DNA of 64,000 nt from Treponema sp. (GCA_009780855.1 WQZG01000008.1:1-64000); one strand, 5' to 3'. Shown: positions 25,887 to 36,405, counted from the stretch's first letter. The notes: generated by a model from the letters alone, not told the origin. A program made the numbers and translations.

Positions 25887-28423
25887 TGCACCTCCGCATT
25901 AATGGCAAGGATTTTAACAGGCTCGGGTTCATCATTTGTCAATTCAATCTGCACATCCTCATTCCAGGAACTTGGAAATGAAATTTTATGAACTCCAGTG
26001 AACGGTTCTTTTGGATTGGTAATGGTATCAGTTTTAATTTTTTGGCCATTGGCTATAGAAGATACCTGTGGTAAATAACTCTTTAAAAACCGAAATGAAA
26101 CAGAAGCAATACGCTGCTTGGCCATTTCTGCATTTGACAGGATGGGTAATGTACGAATACTGCTATTATATGGGTATCCTATATAATATTTGGCACCTGG
26201 ATTCCAGAAGGGATCTTTAAAAGGATTTTTCTTAATATCCAAAGACTCATAAATATTTTCACTCTTTGTATTATTATATAAACAACATAATACAGGAGTT
26301 GGTTTTATATTTTTGTAATTATCCCTGACTGATTCAAAATTTTCCTGTGTTACTTCAGTATAATTATCAAGAAATACCTTACTTTCATAGTCAAGTAATT
26401 CCAGATAATATCTTTTATTAGTATTCCCATACTCAACCAGCAGATAAATATCGTCATAGCCATTCTCTCCTGGTACAACCGCCAGGCTTCTTACTTTCCC
26501 TGTACCGGAATAACGGCTCCAGGCAAATACACCGAAGGAACGGTCATAAAATAAAATTACCAGTTTACCATCTTCCCTGGTTATTATTATTTTTGTATTT
26601 GGAGAAGTAACAATATCATAATCAACAACTTCTGATTCCTGCAGCATTTGTCTGGCGAATAAGAGTAAATCATTTGTCCGGAAGTAGTTATCTGCCTCTG
26701 GAATATAATATTCCACCAGTCCTTTATTTCCATCCCGAAAAAACAAAACAGCATCGCCAGCACTGGTTGCTTGGAGATATGAACTGCCATAAAAAGAATT
26801 CAGAAAAGCACTTATGCTTATCGCTGTGATATTAGATGGAATAATATATTCCGCACTCTCTGTGCCTGCAATCAAATGTTTATTCTGAACCAGCCATCTG
26901 ATTTTATCATTCCGGTCTGAAGCAAGTTCAAATGTAAATCCATCATCGGCGGTTGGATACCGTTCTTCCAGTACCTTTCTGGTATAAAACGGTATGAATA
27001 CTGTTTTATCAGCACTTGTTTCTCTTAAAATATCTGCATAAATATTATTAGGAGAACCCCAGTACTCCCGTTTACGAGTAATTAGATTGTAATACCAGAA
27101 ATCGGTTAGGTTCTGTTTTATTTTATTAATAGCATTATCGAAATTAATACTATTAAAATTATTTTGCCAAGCATAGAAAAAGGCATTATTTAATATACGA
27201 ATTTCTTTAAGCCAGCTTTCAATTGCTTTAGACATACTAAAATTCGTATCCCTATGACTTATATTTAAAATAAATTCTCTAGTAGCATCAATTCCCCCTT
27301 TTTCATTAGCATTGTTTCTTACTATTACTTTTACTTTTGTAACACTAATATATAATGAATAAAAACTTTGACGAAAAACAATCAATCCGCCATGTTCATT
27401 TTTTGTTCGATATACAGCTTTTGCTATATCTATATATACTGCAGGATTGTCTTCTGCATTATCTGCAGATGTTTTCCAATTATTAAGTAATTCCAACTCA
27501 CTCCCAGGGCCTTCAGTTAGAGAAGTCTCGATGGTACTTTGCCTGGACATAGTAATTATAGTTCCGGTTATTGACAAAATCACTGCATCTTTAGGGAAAA
27601 ATGCATCAATAAAAAATTTAGAAATGTCAGCTTGTAATGTAAAAAGTTGTTCTCCAGATCCTATTACTTCAATTTGATTCGAGTTTTCAGAGATTGACCC
27701 TTCAATGATTAAATACTCACGTTGTTCGGTAAGATATCTTTTGTATGTTGAAAAATTATTAATATCACTTACACGGCTTATAAATAATTTTTGTGGACTT
27801 GAAAATGTACCTGCAAAAATTAATCTTGAGTTCATAAAAGTAACTGCCCTGGGATAATTAAATGGAGATATCAAATATCCATTATCAATATAAGTTTTAT
27901 CCATTTCAAAGGTTGTAGGTTCTTTTATGGCTTCCGATACGTTAACGTCCACATTTAGATTTATATTAAATACTGATATACCCAGGTCATCTTCACTATT
28001 GCGAGTTATTTCAAATGGAGGGTGGTTTTCATGCACAAATATTATTCTATTAAAATTTTGTGCATGTTGAACAAACGGTATTTCCGCATCTGTATAAAGG
28101 AATTCTGGTTTTGCTTCAGTCGATATATTATCATTGACAAACACTTCAACAGGGGCATCCCATTTCCCAACACGATAAACTGTAATTTTTTCGTTGGTAA
28201 AATAAAGAATATATGCTTCTTCCCTACTGATAATAAAAGGAATAATCCTTCCGTTTTGCAAATCTGATAAAATCCTTTTTGTTCCTCGGCGTTTTTCAAT
28301 TCCTCCGGATGGAATAAGGTCAAAATTTTCAATATGAGCTGCGCCCTGAAAATACTGTTGAAGATCGATTCTTCCAAACAAATCTTCTGATAATTCCCCG
28401 GCAGAAAAATTGGTAATAAGCAT
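25883..28423 (-). CDS. Tail tubular protein B-like (stabilisation) protein
   Basis: MLITNFSAGELSEDLFGRIDLQQYFQGAAHIENFDLIPSGGIEKRRGTK, typical podovirus N-terminus. Confidence 0.8.
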   Translation of the reverse strand: MLITNFSAGELSEDLFGRIDLQQYFQGAAHIENFDLIPSGGIEKRRGTKRILSDLQNGRIIPFIISREEAYILYFTNEKITVYRVGKWDAPVEVFVNDNISTEAKPEFLYTDAEIPFVQHAQNFNRIIFVHENHPPFEITRNSEDDLGISVFNINLNVDVNVSEAIKEPTTFEMDKTYIDNGYLISPFNYPRAVTFMNSRLIFAGTFSSPQKLFISRVSDINNFSTYKRYLTEQREYLIIEGSISENSNQIEVIGSGEQLFTLQADISKFFIDAFFPKDAVILSITGTIITMSRQSTIETSLTEGPGSELELLNNWKTSADNAEDNPAVYIDIAKAVYRTKNEHGGLIVFRQSFYSLYISVTKVKVIVRNNANEKGGIDATREFILNISHRDTNFSMSKAIESWLKEIRILNNAFFYAWQNNFNSINFDNAINKIKQNLTDFWYYNLITRKREYWGSPNNIYADILRETSADKTVFIPFYTRKVLEERYPTADDGFTFELASDRNDKIRWLVQNKHLIAGTESAEYIIPSNITAISISAFLNSFYGSSYLQATSAGDAVLFFRDGNKGLVEYYIPEADNYFRTNDLLLFARQMLQESEVVDYDIVTSPNTKIIITREDGKLVILFYDRSFGVFAWSRYSGTGKVRSLAVVPGENGYDDIYLLVEYGNTNKRYYLELLDYESKVFLDNYTEVTQENFESVRDNYKNIKPTPVLCCLYNNTKSENIYESLDIKKNPFKDPFWNPGAKYYIGYPYNSSIRTLPILSNAEMAKQRIASVSFRFLKSYLPQVSSIANGQKIKTDTITNPKEPFTGVHKISFPSSWNEDVQIELTNDEPEPVKILAINAEVQ

Positions 28424-29202
28424 TATCTACCCATCCCTTCTGTCCAAAGAGGAACTTCCTGTATTTTTGCAGCTTTGCTGCTCTTGCTGGCTTTAATCGC
28501 TTCCTGTTTTATCAACAGAGCTTCTTGTAAAAGCTGTACATGTAAGGCAGGCTGGGAACTTAATTTCATCGAAAACTTTGCAGCCAAATTTTTTTCTACA
28601 TACTCATAAAATTTAGGTTCATATTCCAAGGCTATATAATCCGGATAATCATCGTTCGATACAGGATCATCCGGTATTTCGATAGGTGTAATACCATCCC
28701 AATCAGGTGGACTTTTAATATCAGCCGGTCTGCCGGACCAAATTATTACGCCGTTTTGTGTCCCTGGAGCACCTGCCGTAAGATATTCCATATCATGTAA
28801 ATCCCCCGGCCGGCCGGCCGAGACATACGATATTTGCCTTAGCACCTTGCCGTTCGATACATACAATAATTCGGCATCAACAACATTGGTAAAAAGAAGC
28901 CGATCCTCTATTAAAAAGTATTCATTATTTTGCAATTCAATGGGTTTTGCGCAGTCAAACGGTATATCATATACGTAACGGAATTTATTATTGGTCATGA
29001 CCGGCCGGCCGGTTCGGACCAGCTTTTCGCGTTTTCTGCCTCCGGTCCATTCTACTTCAGATAGGGCTTCCAGGAATACGGATAGATAAAACTCCTTGCA
29101 AAGCAAATAAATTGAATTTTCTGCTTTTATATCATCATCAACCAGTGGATTCTGGCCAACATCATATAAAGCCCTTTTTACAATCCCCATATCCATATTC
29201 AC
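28423..29202 (-). CDS. Tail tubular protein A-like (gp11-like) protein
   Basis: ALYDVGQNPLVDDD...EFYLSVFLEALSEVEWTGGRKREKL; adjacent to the TTPB-like gene. Confidence 0.65.
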   Translation of the reverse strand: MNMDMGIVKRALYDVGQNPLVDDDIKAENSIYLLCKEFYLSVFLEALSEVEWTGGRKREKLVRTGRPVMTNNKFRYVYDIPFDCAKPIELQNNEYFLIEDRLLFTNVVDAELLYVSNGKVLRQISYVSAGRPGDLHDMEYLTAGAPGTQNGVIIWSGRPADIKSPPDWDGITPIEIPDDPVSNDDYPDYIALEYEPKFYEYVEKNLAAKFSMKLSSQPALHVQLLQEALLIKQEAIKASKSSKAAKIQEVPLWTEGMGR

Positions 29203-29251
29203 GGCAAACCTCTTTTGAAACTGCCTTCCGGAAACCCGGAAGGCAAATAAA

Positions 29252-29494
29252 TCATATTTTTACTTCTTTAAAATGAGGGATCTTTTCCCCTGGTTTATCG
29301 AGGAAAATCAAATCCCCTTCCCTGCGGAACCTGCCCTTATAAACACATTTTTCTAAACATGAGTAAGCATAAGTCTTTGTGTCTTTAGGTAAAGCCTGCT
29401 TCGCCTTGCTTTGGCTCTCAGGAGGTGTTCGATTTACATTCTCTGGAGGGCTTTGATTCGGATTTCCCAAAGGCAATTGATTGGATTCTGCCAC
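29252..29494 (-). CDS. Small virion-operon protein, unknown
   Basis: 80-aa ORF in operon context. Confidence 0.45.
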   Translation of the reverse strand: MAESNQLPLGNPNQSPPENVNRTPPESQSKAKQALPKDTKTYAYSCLEKCVYKGRFRREGDLIFLDKPGEKIPHFKEVKI

Positions 29495-29504
29495 TCAGTA
29501 CCTC

Positions 29505-29858
29505 CTACTTACCAATATAAGTATTAATAATTGCCTGGAGCTTCCCGCCGAACTTGCCTTCTATTTCGGCTTTCAAATATTGATATTTGCTGGCCGGAAC
29601 AGGCAATCCATATCCTTTTTGGATATCAGCCGATGTCAATTCTTCCCCTGTGACAATTGTGGTATAGGAACCGTTAGCTGCATCAGAGCCTTTAATTGAT
29701 AAAATAACAGTTCCGCTTGCCAATGGACCGGAGGGAAGTTTCAAATCAACAGTCATCCGTTCAATGCTGGCTTCACCAAGATTGATAGTATTCGGGAATT
29801 CTCCTTCTGCGGATGTAACACCAAAATCATTAAACGCGTCATAAATAAAACTGGGCAT
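29505..29858 (-). CDS. Bbp16-like capsid cement protein
   Basis: SFIYDAFNDFGVTSAEGEFPNTINLG...; directly downstream of the MCP as in BPP-1-type phages. Confidence 0.65.
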   Translation of the reverse strand: MPSFIYDAFNDFGVTSAEGEFPNTINLGEASIERMTVDLKLPSGPLASGTVILSIKGSDAANGSYTTIVTGEELTSADIQKGYGLPVPASKYQYLKAEIEGKFGGKLQAIINTYIGK

Positions 29859-29869
29859 TTAGAACCTCC

Positions 29870-30847
29870 TTACGCCACTTCTTCTTCGGTGCTGAGGATG
29901 ACATCCATACGCCGGCAGCGCAGGTCCCGTACCATAGTAATTGGCTTGCCCCAGGGATCGGCGGCTGTATACACCACATTACCTTTATCCCTTGCTGCTT
30001 TATCAAGTTTGATAAGCATTTCAATGTTCGAATACATGGCATATGTCGTAGCTCCCTGCGGCATCCGGTACCTGGTTTCGATTATCAGATCCACAAGATC
30101 CTCACCTTTGATATCTGGTGGGATATTACAAATCCGTTTAACCGCATCCGGCGCCCTGACGGCAATCCCGTACTGCGCTTCAAAAAATTCCCGATAAGCT
30201 GGGTATTTTTTGGTTGCGTCCTGCGGATCCACAATGTCAATAAGGCCCCGATCAGCCCTGGAAACCCCAACTGAATTAGATCCTTTTGGATAAATCATAT
30301 GGTATAAATCAGGCCCAACAGCAACCATGTAAATTGATGTGAGAGTGTTTTTATTTCCGGTATTTTTGCCGCCGGCATTAATAACATTTGGATCATCCAA
30401 ACTATTCCGCCGTGACATAAGGCCCGCGAATTCTGAATCCAGTGTTTCGTCACCATAAATACTACATTCCGCCTGTGTTAACCCCATCCCTTTAACAATG
30501 GCTACAGCCTCAGAGGAACGAGCGGCAGTTATATTACCCGAATGACCAAGCATTGTCGCATCAACTTCTGAGTATGCGGACAATACAGCTATGCGATCCC
30601 TTACAACTTTAGTCTGAGTCGCAACATTACCGACACCGCGGTTATAAATCCGGTGTTCACCGACAGCCTTAATGTTTCTTTGCAAAGTAACATTAATTGT
30701 ATAATCATTCGCTTCATACGCGGGTACATCTACGAGCATCTCATTTGTAAGCCGCAGTAATTCAATAATATGAAACGGCTCAGGAGCGTTGGCCCTTTTA
30801 ACCAGCTCAAGAGCAGTCATTTGATCAGTCATATTAAGTTCAGGCAT
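29870..30847 (-). CDS. Major capsid protein (BPP-1-like)
   Basis: TALELVKRANAPEPFHIIELLRLTNEML...YNRGVGN...IYGDE...FAGL; position between scaffold and cement. Confidence 0.78.
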   Translation of the reverse strand: MPELNMTDQMTALELVKRANAPEPFHIIELLRLTNEMLVDVPAYEANDYTINVTLQRNIKAVGEHRIYNRGVGNVATQTKVVRDRIAVLSAYSEVDATMLGHSGNITAARSSEAVAIVKGMGLTQAECSIYGDETLDSEFAGLMSRRNSLDDPNVINAGGKNTGNKNTLTSIYMVAVGPDLYHMIYPKGSNSVGVSRADRGLIDIVDPQDATKKYPAYREFFEAQYGIAVRAPDAVKRICNIPPDIKGEDLVDLIIETRYRMPQGATTYAMYSNIEMLIKLDKAARDKGNVVYTAADPWGKPITMVRDLRCRRMDVILSTEEEVA

Positions 30848-30856
30848 TTATCCATC

Positions 30857-31696
30857 CTAATTTGTATATTCAAAAGTTCCCCCATCAAAAATAGATTTTA
30901 AAGGAGTACCAGCCCCACTACCCCTGGCAGCTCCGCTCTCGGAAGTCAATTCACCATAAGTAATAAAGGCTTTGATAATTTCCGGGTTACTGCTCAGCCC
31001 GGTCTGAGCCAACAAACTGCTTACATTGGGACCGGCAGCAGTCAATCCACGCTTAAGGAGTTCCATCTTCTCGGGGAACCTGGAACCGTATTCTTTTTCA
31101 AGAGCAGTTTCAGTTTCTTTGAATTGCTGTTCCCAGGCTTCCTTCGCTTTCTGGGCGCTTTTATTTCCCAGATCCCCAAGGCTTTTGAACATGGCATCAG
31201 CTTGAGCCACAGTAAGATTCGCCTCCAGGCATACCTGCGCAAATTCTTCCCCTCGATTTTCCTTGTCTTTTGAAAATTTATAACCTTCTAAAGTTTTAGG
31301 TTTGCCTGCTTTCTCCCAGAATGCTGCAACCTCTTCCGGACCTGCATCCTTATCCGGTACAGTGCCCGCGGCCAGCTTCCCTTCCATATCAAGATAAGCC
31401 ATTGCCAAATCCGGTACTTTCGTGAATTTCGCAAGCCGGCCAGCAAGTTCAGGATTATCTCGTATCTCCGGCGGCAGCTGCTGTGCCCACGGACCAAGAG
31501 TAATATTCGAACCGCTGGATTTATCGTCCCCTTTTCCCGTATCCCCAGGGTTCTGTTGAGTCCCGGGTTTAGAATCAGGTTGTACGCCTCCGGCGCCAGC
31601 AAATGCATTTTTTAATGAATTAACGTTACCAGGCTGCTGATCTCCTGCATCCGTCAAACCATTTACTTGAGCGTTCCCTGTAACAGGTTCAGCCAT
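30857..31696 (-). CDS. Putative head scaffold protein
   Basis: Acidic/Gln-rich N-terminus, helical core, position between portal and MCP. Confidence 0.6.
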   Translation of the reverse strand: MAEPVTGNAQVNGLTDAGDQQPGNVNSLKNAFAGAGGVQPDSKPGTQQNPGDTGKGDDKSSGSNITLGPWAQQLPPEIRDNPELAGRLAKFTKVPDLAMAYLDMEGKLAAGTVPDKDAGPEEVAAFWEKAGKPKTLEGYKFSKDKENRGEEFAQVCLEANLTVAQADAMFKSLGDLGNKSAQKAKEAWEQQFKETETALEKEYGSRFPEKMELLKRGLTAAGPNVSSLLAQTGLSSNPEIIKAFITYGELTSESGAARGSGAGTPLKSIFDGGTFEYTN

Positions 31697-31698
31697 AT

Positions 31699-31992
31699 TT
31701 ATCTTCCTTCCCGGTTCGGGCTGGTTCCAATAATAAAATCTGTAATAGATTTGGTATCATTTATCCCCAATCTTTCCCGGATTAAAAATTTTGCATAGTT
31801 ATTTAAAGCCTGTTCTTTTTTATTATTTGCCGAATCAAAAAAGAACAGATCTGTAAGAAGCATAACAAGAACTATTTTCCCATCCGGAGTATTAAATACC
31901 TGCCGGCAAATTTCTATTAACTTTTTATTCTGCTCCTCTGGAGTCAATCTTTTATCTTTCCAAAACGGCAAGGCAGAATTCTTTTCTATCAT
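31699..31992 (-). CDS. Small virion-operon protein (Bbp19-like)
   Basis: 97-aa protein between portal and scaffold, LLTDLFFFDSANNKKEQALNNYAKFLIRERLGI. Confidence 0.5.
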   Translation of the reverse strand: MIEKNSALPFWKDKRLTPEEQNKKLIEICRQVFNTPDGKIVLVMLLTDLFFFDSANNKKEQALNNYAKFLIRERLGINDTKSITDFIIGTSPNREGR

Positions 31993-31996
31993 AATA

Positions 31997-33667
31997 TTAC
32001 CCCGCCATTTGTTTATTTAATTCTTCAAGGGGAGAACCTTGCTTAACCGGCTCATTGAGTTTATTCATATTACCCATAATATTTTTTTGCTGTTCCATGG
32101 CAGCCGCTTGCTGCTGCGCCTGGGCTTGTTGTTCCGCCCTTGCCTGGCGTATTTTTGCTATATCATCATCTTCCCGTATGATAAATTGGCTTACTCCGGC
32201 GCCCTCCATACCGCGTTTAATAAGCTGGTCAAAATCAACCACATCCAGGGCTTCCGCGGTTAAATTCCCCACTGCCCCAACCAAGTTAATAGCCTGGGCA
32301 ATACCGTTTGTTTCATGATATTTCTTCTGCGCCTGGGCCAATGGACCGGTAAAATCCACTTTCATTTGGGCGCCTGATCCCATAAGAATTACAGGCGGTT
32401 GCGGGATCTTACCCTGCCGGTAAAGTATCGTAAAACTTCGCTGGATTATTTTGGTAAGAGCAGAATTTAATTTAACAACCAGGTCAGAAAGAATTGCCGC
32501 TTTTTCGCCTTGCAGCTCAACTACTTCGGTAGCAGTCATTTGTTTATTCTGGTTTTCATGCTGGAGCATCAGGAAAAAATCCACGTTAAACCAATCCCGT
32601 ACCCGGTTTTCAATACTATTGTTTATTTCAAGTGTAATCGGGAAATTAGTACCGGTCTGGATAGGCGTCATTATTTCATCAGGTTTTGTATAATAATTAT
32701 ATCCGCGCGGAACAACATTCTCCTCACCGCGCAATGTATCGGGAACATTCATCGGCGGTTCGGCGGCCATTTGAGCAATTTTAATTCTGGCTTCGTCGAT
32801 TTTATTAAGCAGCTTTATATCATCCAGAGCATATATAGCAGGACTTTCCCCATACGCGGTCCCGGAAATATTTTCCCAAACCAGGACAGCATACGGAAAT
32901 TCCTGATATCCTGATTCCAGGAGAATGGAATCTTCTGATTCATCAATATAAATCGATGCGTAAGGCATATTTTTATTACCGGGTGATTCTTTATCAAAAG
33001 TCTCCCTGCGGTATACTGCATGCAATATCGTAAATTCATTATGCCATTTTTTCTTATCCTTAAGTTCTTCCTTACGTTTTACGGATAAATTTTCTTCCCC
33101 AAAAAAAGCTGCCATATTTTTCAATGTCATGGAAAAATGCCTAAAAACAGTACCGACTTCTTCGTATTCATCTGTTTCGATATATACTTCTGATATCTTA
33201 TGCGTGGTAAATCTAAGCCTATTTTCTTGGAGTTGCTCATCAATCAGCATTAATGCATGACCATATGTTGCTGAGTATTCTACAAATTTTGATGTTTGCT
33301 GATATAAGTTTGACCGTCTGAATTCCGCGTACAATATCCGTTCAACCTGCTCAAGCCAGTCTTTAACACCGTACCTATCAAGCATATCAATGTCTTCCAG
33401 GCTCAACTTATGCCAGACAATGTTCGGGGATATCGAATATCCGGTTATGCCAGATACCAGTGTTTTAAGATAATGCGTTGGGCGGGATGTATACCGCTGT
33501 GGACGTATAGGGATTTTTTCCAATGGATTATCCCAATTAAAAACGGAAGAAGCAACATACTTCTGGACTTCTTTCCAGTCGCCCTCGCGCTTCTTCCGTT
33601 CCTGTCTGAGATATTCGAATTGGTTCTTAAGATCTTCTACAAAGTCTTTTTCGTTTTGCCCTGGCAC
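31997..33667 (-). CDS. Podovirus portal / head-tail connector protein
   Basis: RQERKKREGDWKEVQKYVASS...; LQHENQNKQMTATEVVELQGEKAAILSD. Confidence 0.82.
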   Translation of the reverse strand: MPGQNEKDFVEDLKNQFEYLRQERKKREGDWKEVQKYVASSVFNWDNPLEKIPIRPQRYTSRPTHYLKTLVSGITGYSISPNIVWHKLSLEDIDMLDRYGVKDWLEQVERILYAEFRRSNLYQQTSKFVEYSATYGHALMLIDEQLQENRLRFTTHKISEVYIETDEYEEVGTVFRHFSMTLKNMAAFFGEENLSVKRKEELKDKKKWHNEFTILHAVYRRETFDKESPGNKNMPYASIYIDESEDSILLESGYQEFPYAVLVWENISGTAYGESPAIYALDDIKLLNKIDEARIKIAQMAAEPPMNVPDTLRGEENVVPRGYNYYTKPDEIMTPIQTGTNFPITLEINNSIENRVRDWFNVDFFLMLQHENQNKQMTATEVVELQGEKAAILSDLVVKLNSALTKIIQRSFTILYRQGKIPQPPVILMGSGAQMKVDFTGPLAQAQKKYHETNGIAQAINLVGAVGNLTAEALDVVDFDQLIKRGMEGAGVSQFIIREDDDIAKIRQARAEQQAQAQQQAAAMEQQKNIMGNMNKLNEPVKQGSPLEELNKQMAG

Positions 33668-33772
33668 AGAAATCCCTTTATTAAATCATTTGAGATAATA
33701 AGTAATTTCTGCCGGACTTATTAGTTTTTAATATAATGCAGTTAATAAAAAATGTAAAGCGGTTAATTTCAA

Positions 33773-33982
33773 TTATTCATAAACAAAGGTTGCTTTAATT
33801 TTTTTTCCACATTTACACTGACTTTCACCTTTAAAACAAAATTCATTACCAAATGGTATCTGTTGTTCTTTCAATTTATTTTTAATTGATTTCGGTATTG
33901 AAATTCGTATAAGGTCTATTGGAATAAATTTATTACACTTAGGACATAAGACAACCATATTAAATACATCCATAGGATCCAT
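33773..33982 (-). CDS. Small zinc-ribbon protein
   Basis: Two Cys pairs: CPKC and CKCGKK. Confidence 0.5.
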   Translation of the reverse strand: MDPMDVFNMVVLCPKCNKFIPIDLIRISIPKSIKNKLKEQQIPFGNEFCFKGESQCKCGKKIKATFVYE

Positions 33983-33983
33983 C

Positions 33984-34190
33984 TTAAAAATATCCTAAAT
34001 CATAAGCTTTGACCCGTCCGCATTTTTTACATGTAGCGTTTGGCGCGTCTTTTAATCCGGTTACATCATTTTCCCATATTTGGTCATCAATTTTAATAAA
34101 CCTGCCGCAATGCGGGCATTGCCTGATGAGCACGAGACCGCTTTCAAACCGGACAGTAGGCGTATTCTCCTTCATGCTAAAGGGTTCCAC
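33984..34190 (-). CDS. Small zinc-ribbon protein
   Basis: CPHCGRF and CKKCGR. Confidence 0.5.
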   Translation of the reverse strand: MEPFSMKENTPTVRFESGLVLIRQCPHCGRFIKIDDQIWENDVTGLKDAPNATCKKCGRVKAYDLGYF

Positions 34191-35536
34191 GAATTCCCCT
34201 GCCTTTGCTTCCCGAAGTTCCAGGAAGCATTCTGCCGGCGCAGTGCATTAACAGGCTTATGTACAAAATCGCACATAACCGCATATCGAGTTTCATCATA
34301 AATATGGTCTTCGAGTTTTGAGTCAATATCTTCCGGCCTATGAGGATCAGGGGTAAGAGTCGGAATAATCCTGATAAAATTGGTACAAACGTTAAAAACC
34401 ATAAGCATAGGCCGGCTGTCTTCCCCCATGCTTATAAGCATTTGATGGAACATTACAAGACCGTTTACCCTATCATTATTACCAGGAATCATCTTAAACC
34501 CTGCTTTTTGGAACTTCTCGGCTACTGTAGGACCGCTGTCAGTCTTGCCCCATATAGCGGGATCAGCCACACATTCGGTTACGCCTTCTGTTACCGCATC
34601 TGCCCAGGCTTTCTCTGCCACTTCTTCTGCCCCAAGTTTTAATCCAGTATTTCTGTTTTCCTTGCTGTAACCATACCATTCGCCATATCGTATCAATCTT
34701 CCTTCAGCATCAACGGCCCATTTACCCAAGCTGAACGGCTTGCTATACCCCCAATCCAGTTAATAAAACCGTTTCCACATTCCGGCAGGCAAAGCAAAAG
34801 GTTTAACTACATGCTTTGCTGTATTAAATTCTTCAAATACCTGCCCCTGGAATATATTCCAGTCACCTTCAAGTAAGGCTTTACGAAGATATACAGGCAT
34901 TAATTCAAGCCGTTTTTGATACATTGGATCCTGCTGCATTAATATTTGATTATCTTGCAGGAGCGAAGGAATAAAGCAACGTGTTATTCCAGTATTTCCA
35001 ATCCGGTATACTTTCCCTGGTTCTTTACCGTCAATAAACCGTTCTTTAATCCATCCATGTCCGCGCCCGCCAGGATTTGCAGTCCCTCGGATATAACAAG
35101 GAGCGCCAACAGCGCTCCTTAAACGGCTCATCATATATTTCCATGGATAATCAGTAGGATAATTTCCCAGTTCGTCAAATCCAACCCAGGTATATTCCTG
35201 TCCCTGGTAACGTGTTACATCATCGTCAGATTCAAGAAATCGCATTTGTAACTGCGACCCTGGCGGAAATGTAAAAGTACGGTTTGCCTGATTCCATGTA
35301 GCACGAAGCGGAAGATATAGTTCCTTGGCTCTAGCGATAATAGTCTCTAGTTCGGGATATGTTTTGCGAAATAATACGCCCCGCCAGGCTTGGCGCCAAT
35401 CATTTACATGGGAAACGAAATCTGCAAGCAGAAAATCACTTTTACCCCCGCCGGCTGCGCCGCCAAAGAGTAATTCAAAAGCGTTATTCGACAGCGCTTG
35501 CGCTTGCCGCGGCTGGGGTTTCCACAGTTCCTTCAT
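34172..35536 (-). pseudogene. terL: Terminase large subunit interrupted by an in-frame TAA (34760-34762)
   Basis: LLFGGAAGGGKSDFLLAD and VGFDELGNY (ATPase); in-frame continuation after TAA reads LDWGYSKPFSLGKWAVDAEGRLIRYGEWYG (nuclease domain). Confidence 0.82.
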
Positions 35537-35864
35537 TAATTTCTTCTAACTCCATAGTGTCAAACAATTCTTTTTGCACTGTTTTAATTACAGACACATC
35601 ACCGCGGTCAATTTCAGCCCGCAGAGTTTCAATTGGTTTACCATCGATACGGTCAAAAATATATTTAATCGCGACCAAATCTTTACTTTTTAACGCAAGT
35701 TGCCAAAGGACTTCGGCAAGAGCATCACGGTTTGTCTTGCCGTTAAATGGGCTTTGTTCATCTTCGATTTTCCTTGCCCCAAATTTGGCAAGGTATTCGG
35801 TTAACGAATTATTCTTGCGCGGCCGGCCATTCCTGTTATTAGTTTGACCTTTGCTTAACGACAT
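35484..35864 (-). CDS. Putative terminase small subunit
   Basis: Immediately upstream of and overlapping TerL; small basic N-terminus GRPRKNNSLTEYL. Confidence 0.6.
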   Translation of the reverse strand: MSLSKGQTNNRNGRPRKNNSLTEYLAKFGARKIEDEQSPFNGKTNRDALAEVLWQLALKSKDLVAIKYIFDRIDGKPIETLRAEIDRGDVSVIKTVQKELFDTMELEEINEGTVETPAAASASAVE

Positions 35865-36068
35865 AAAACCTCCTTAAGGAAATCTTTCTTTGTTTGTTTT
35901 CCTTTGTAATTTTTTTCCAGTAATAAATTATTATTACCATTATTTATAAATGTCAAATGATAATTAATTATGACTGAATAACCCTGAAGTACTTTTAAAA
36001 TAACTTCATTTTCATTTTATTACTTTTATTTACTCTGTAATTCCTATTAATGCTATTATATCCTTCGG

Positions 36069-36342
36069 CTGTAGTACTGTAGTACTTTGTGTAATTATTA
36101 AATTTATATAAATATTTTTTTATTCTTTTTTATACATAGTTAATTAATAGCACAAAGTACTACAGTACTACAGGAATTAAAATAATTCCTTATAATATAA
36201 AGAATTATTGGCTGTAGTACTCCTGTAGTACTCCTGTAAAAATGTAGTACTTTAAATTAAATTGATTCAAATAATGATTTATTTTTGAAAAAATCACGAA
36301 AATAATTAATTTTTTCTATTGAAAATACCATCCTGTAGTACT
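36069..36342. repeat. Iteron-like cluster of (T)GTAGTACT motifs incl. a 23-bp perfect inverted repeat (36069-36091 / 36151-36173)
   Basis: Multiple TGTAGTACT copies on both strands in an AT-rich noncoding region of about 520 bp. Confidence 0.85.
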
Positions 36343-36405
36343 GAGGACATAGCTATTACATGGCAGGTTTTTTGAGAAAAAATAATTTACGTATTTAATT
36401 AATTT

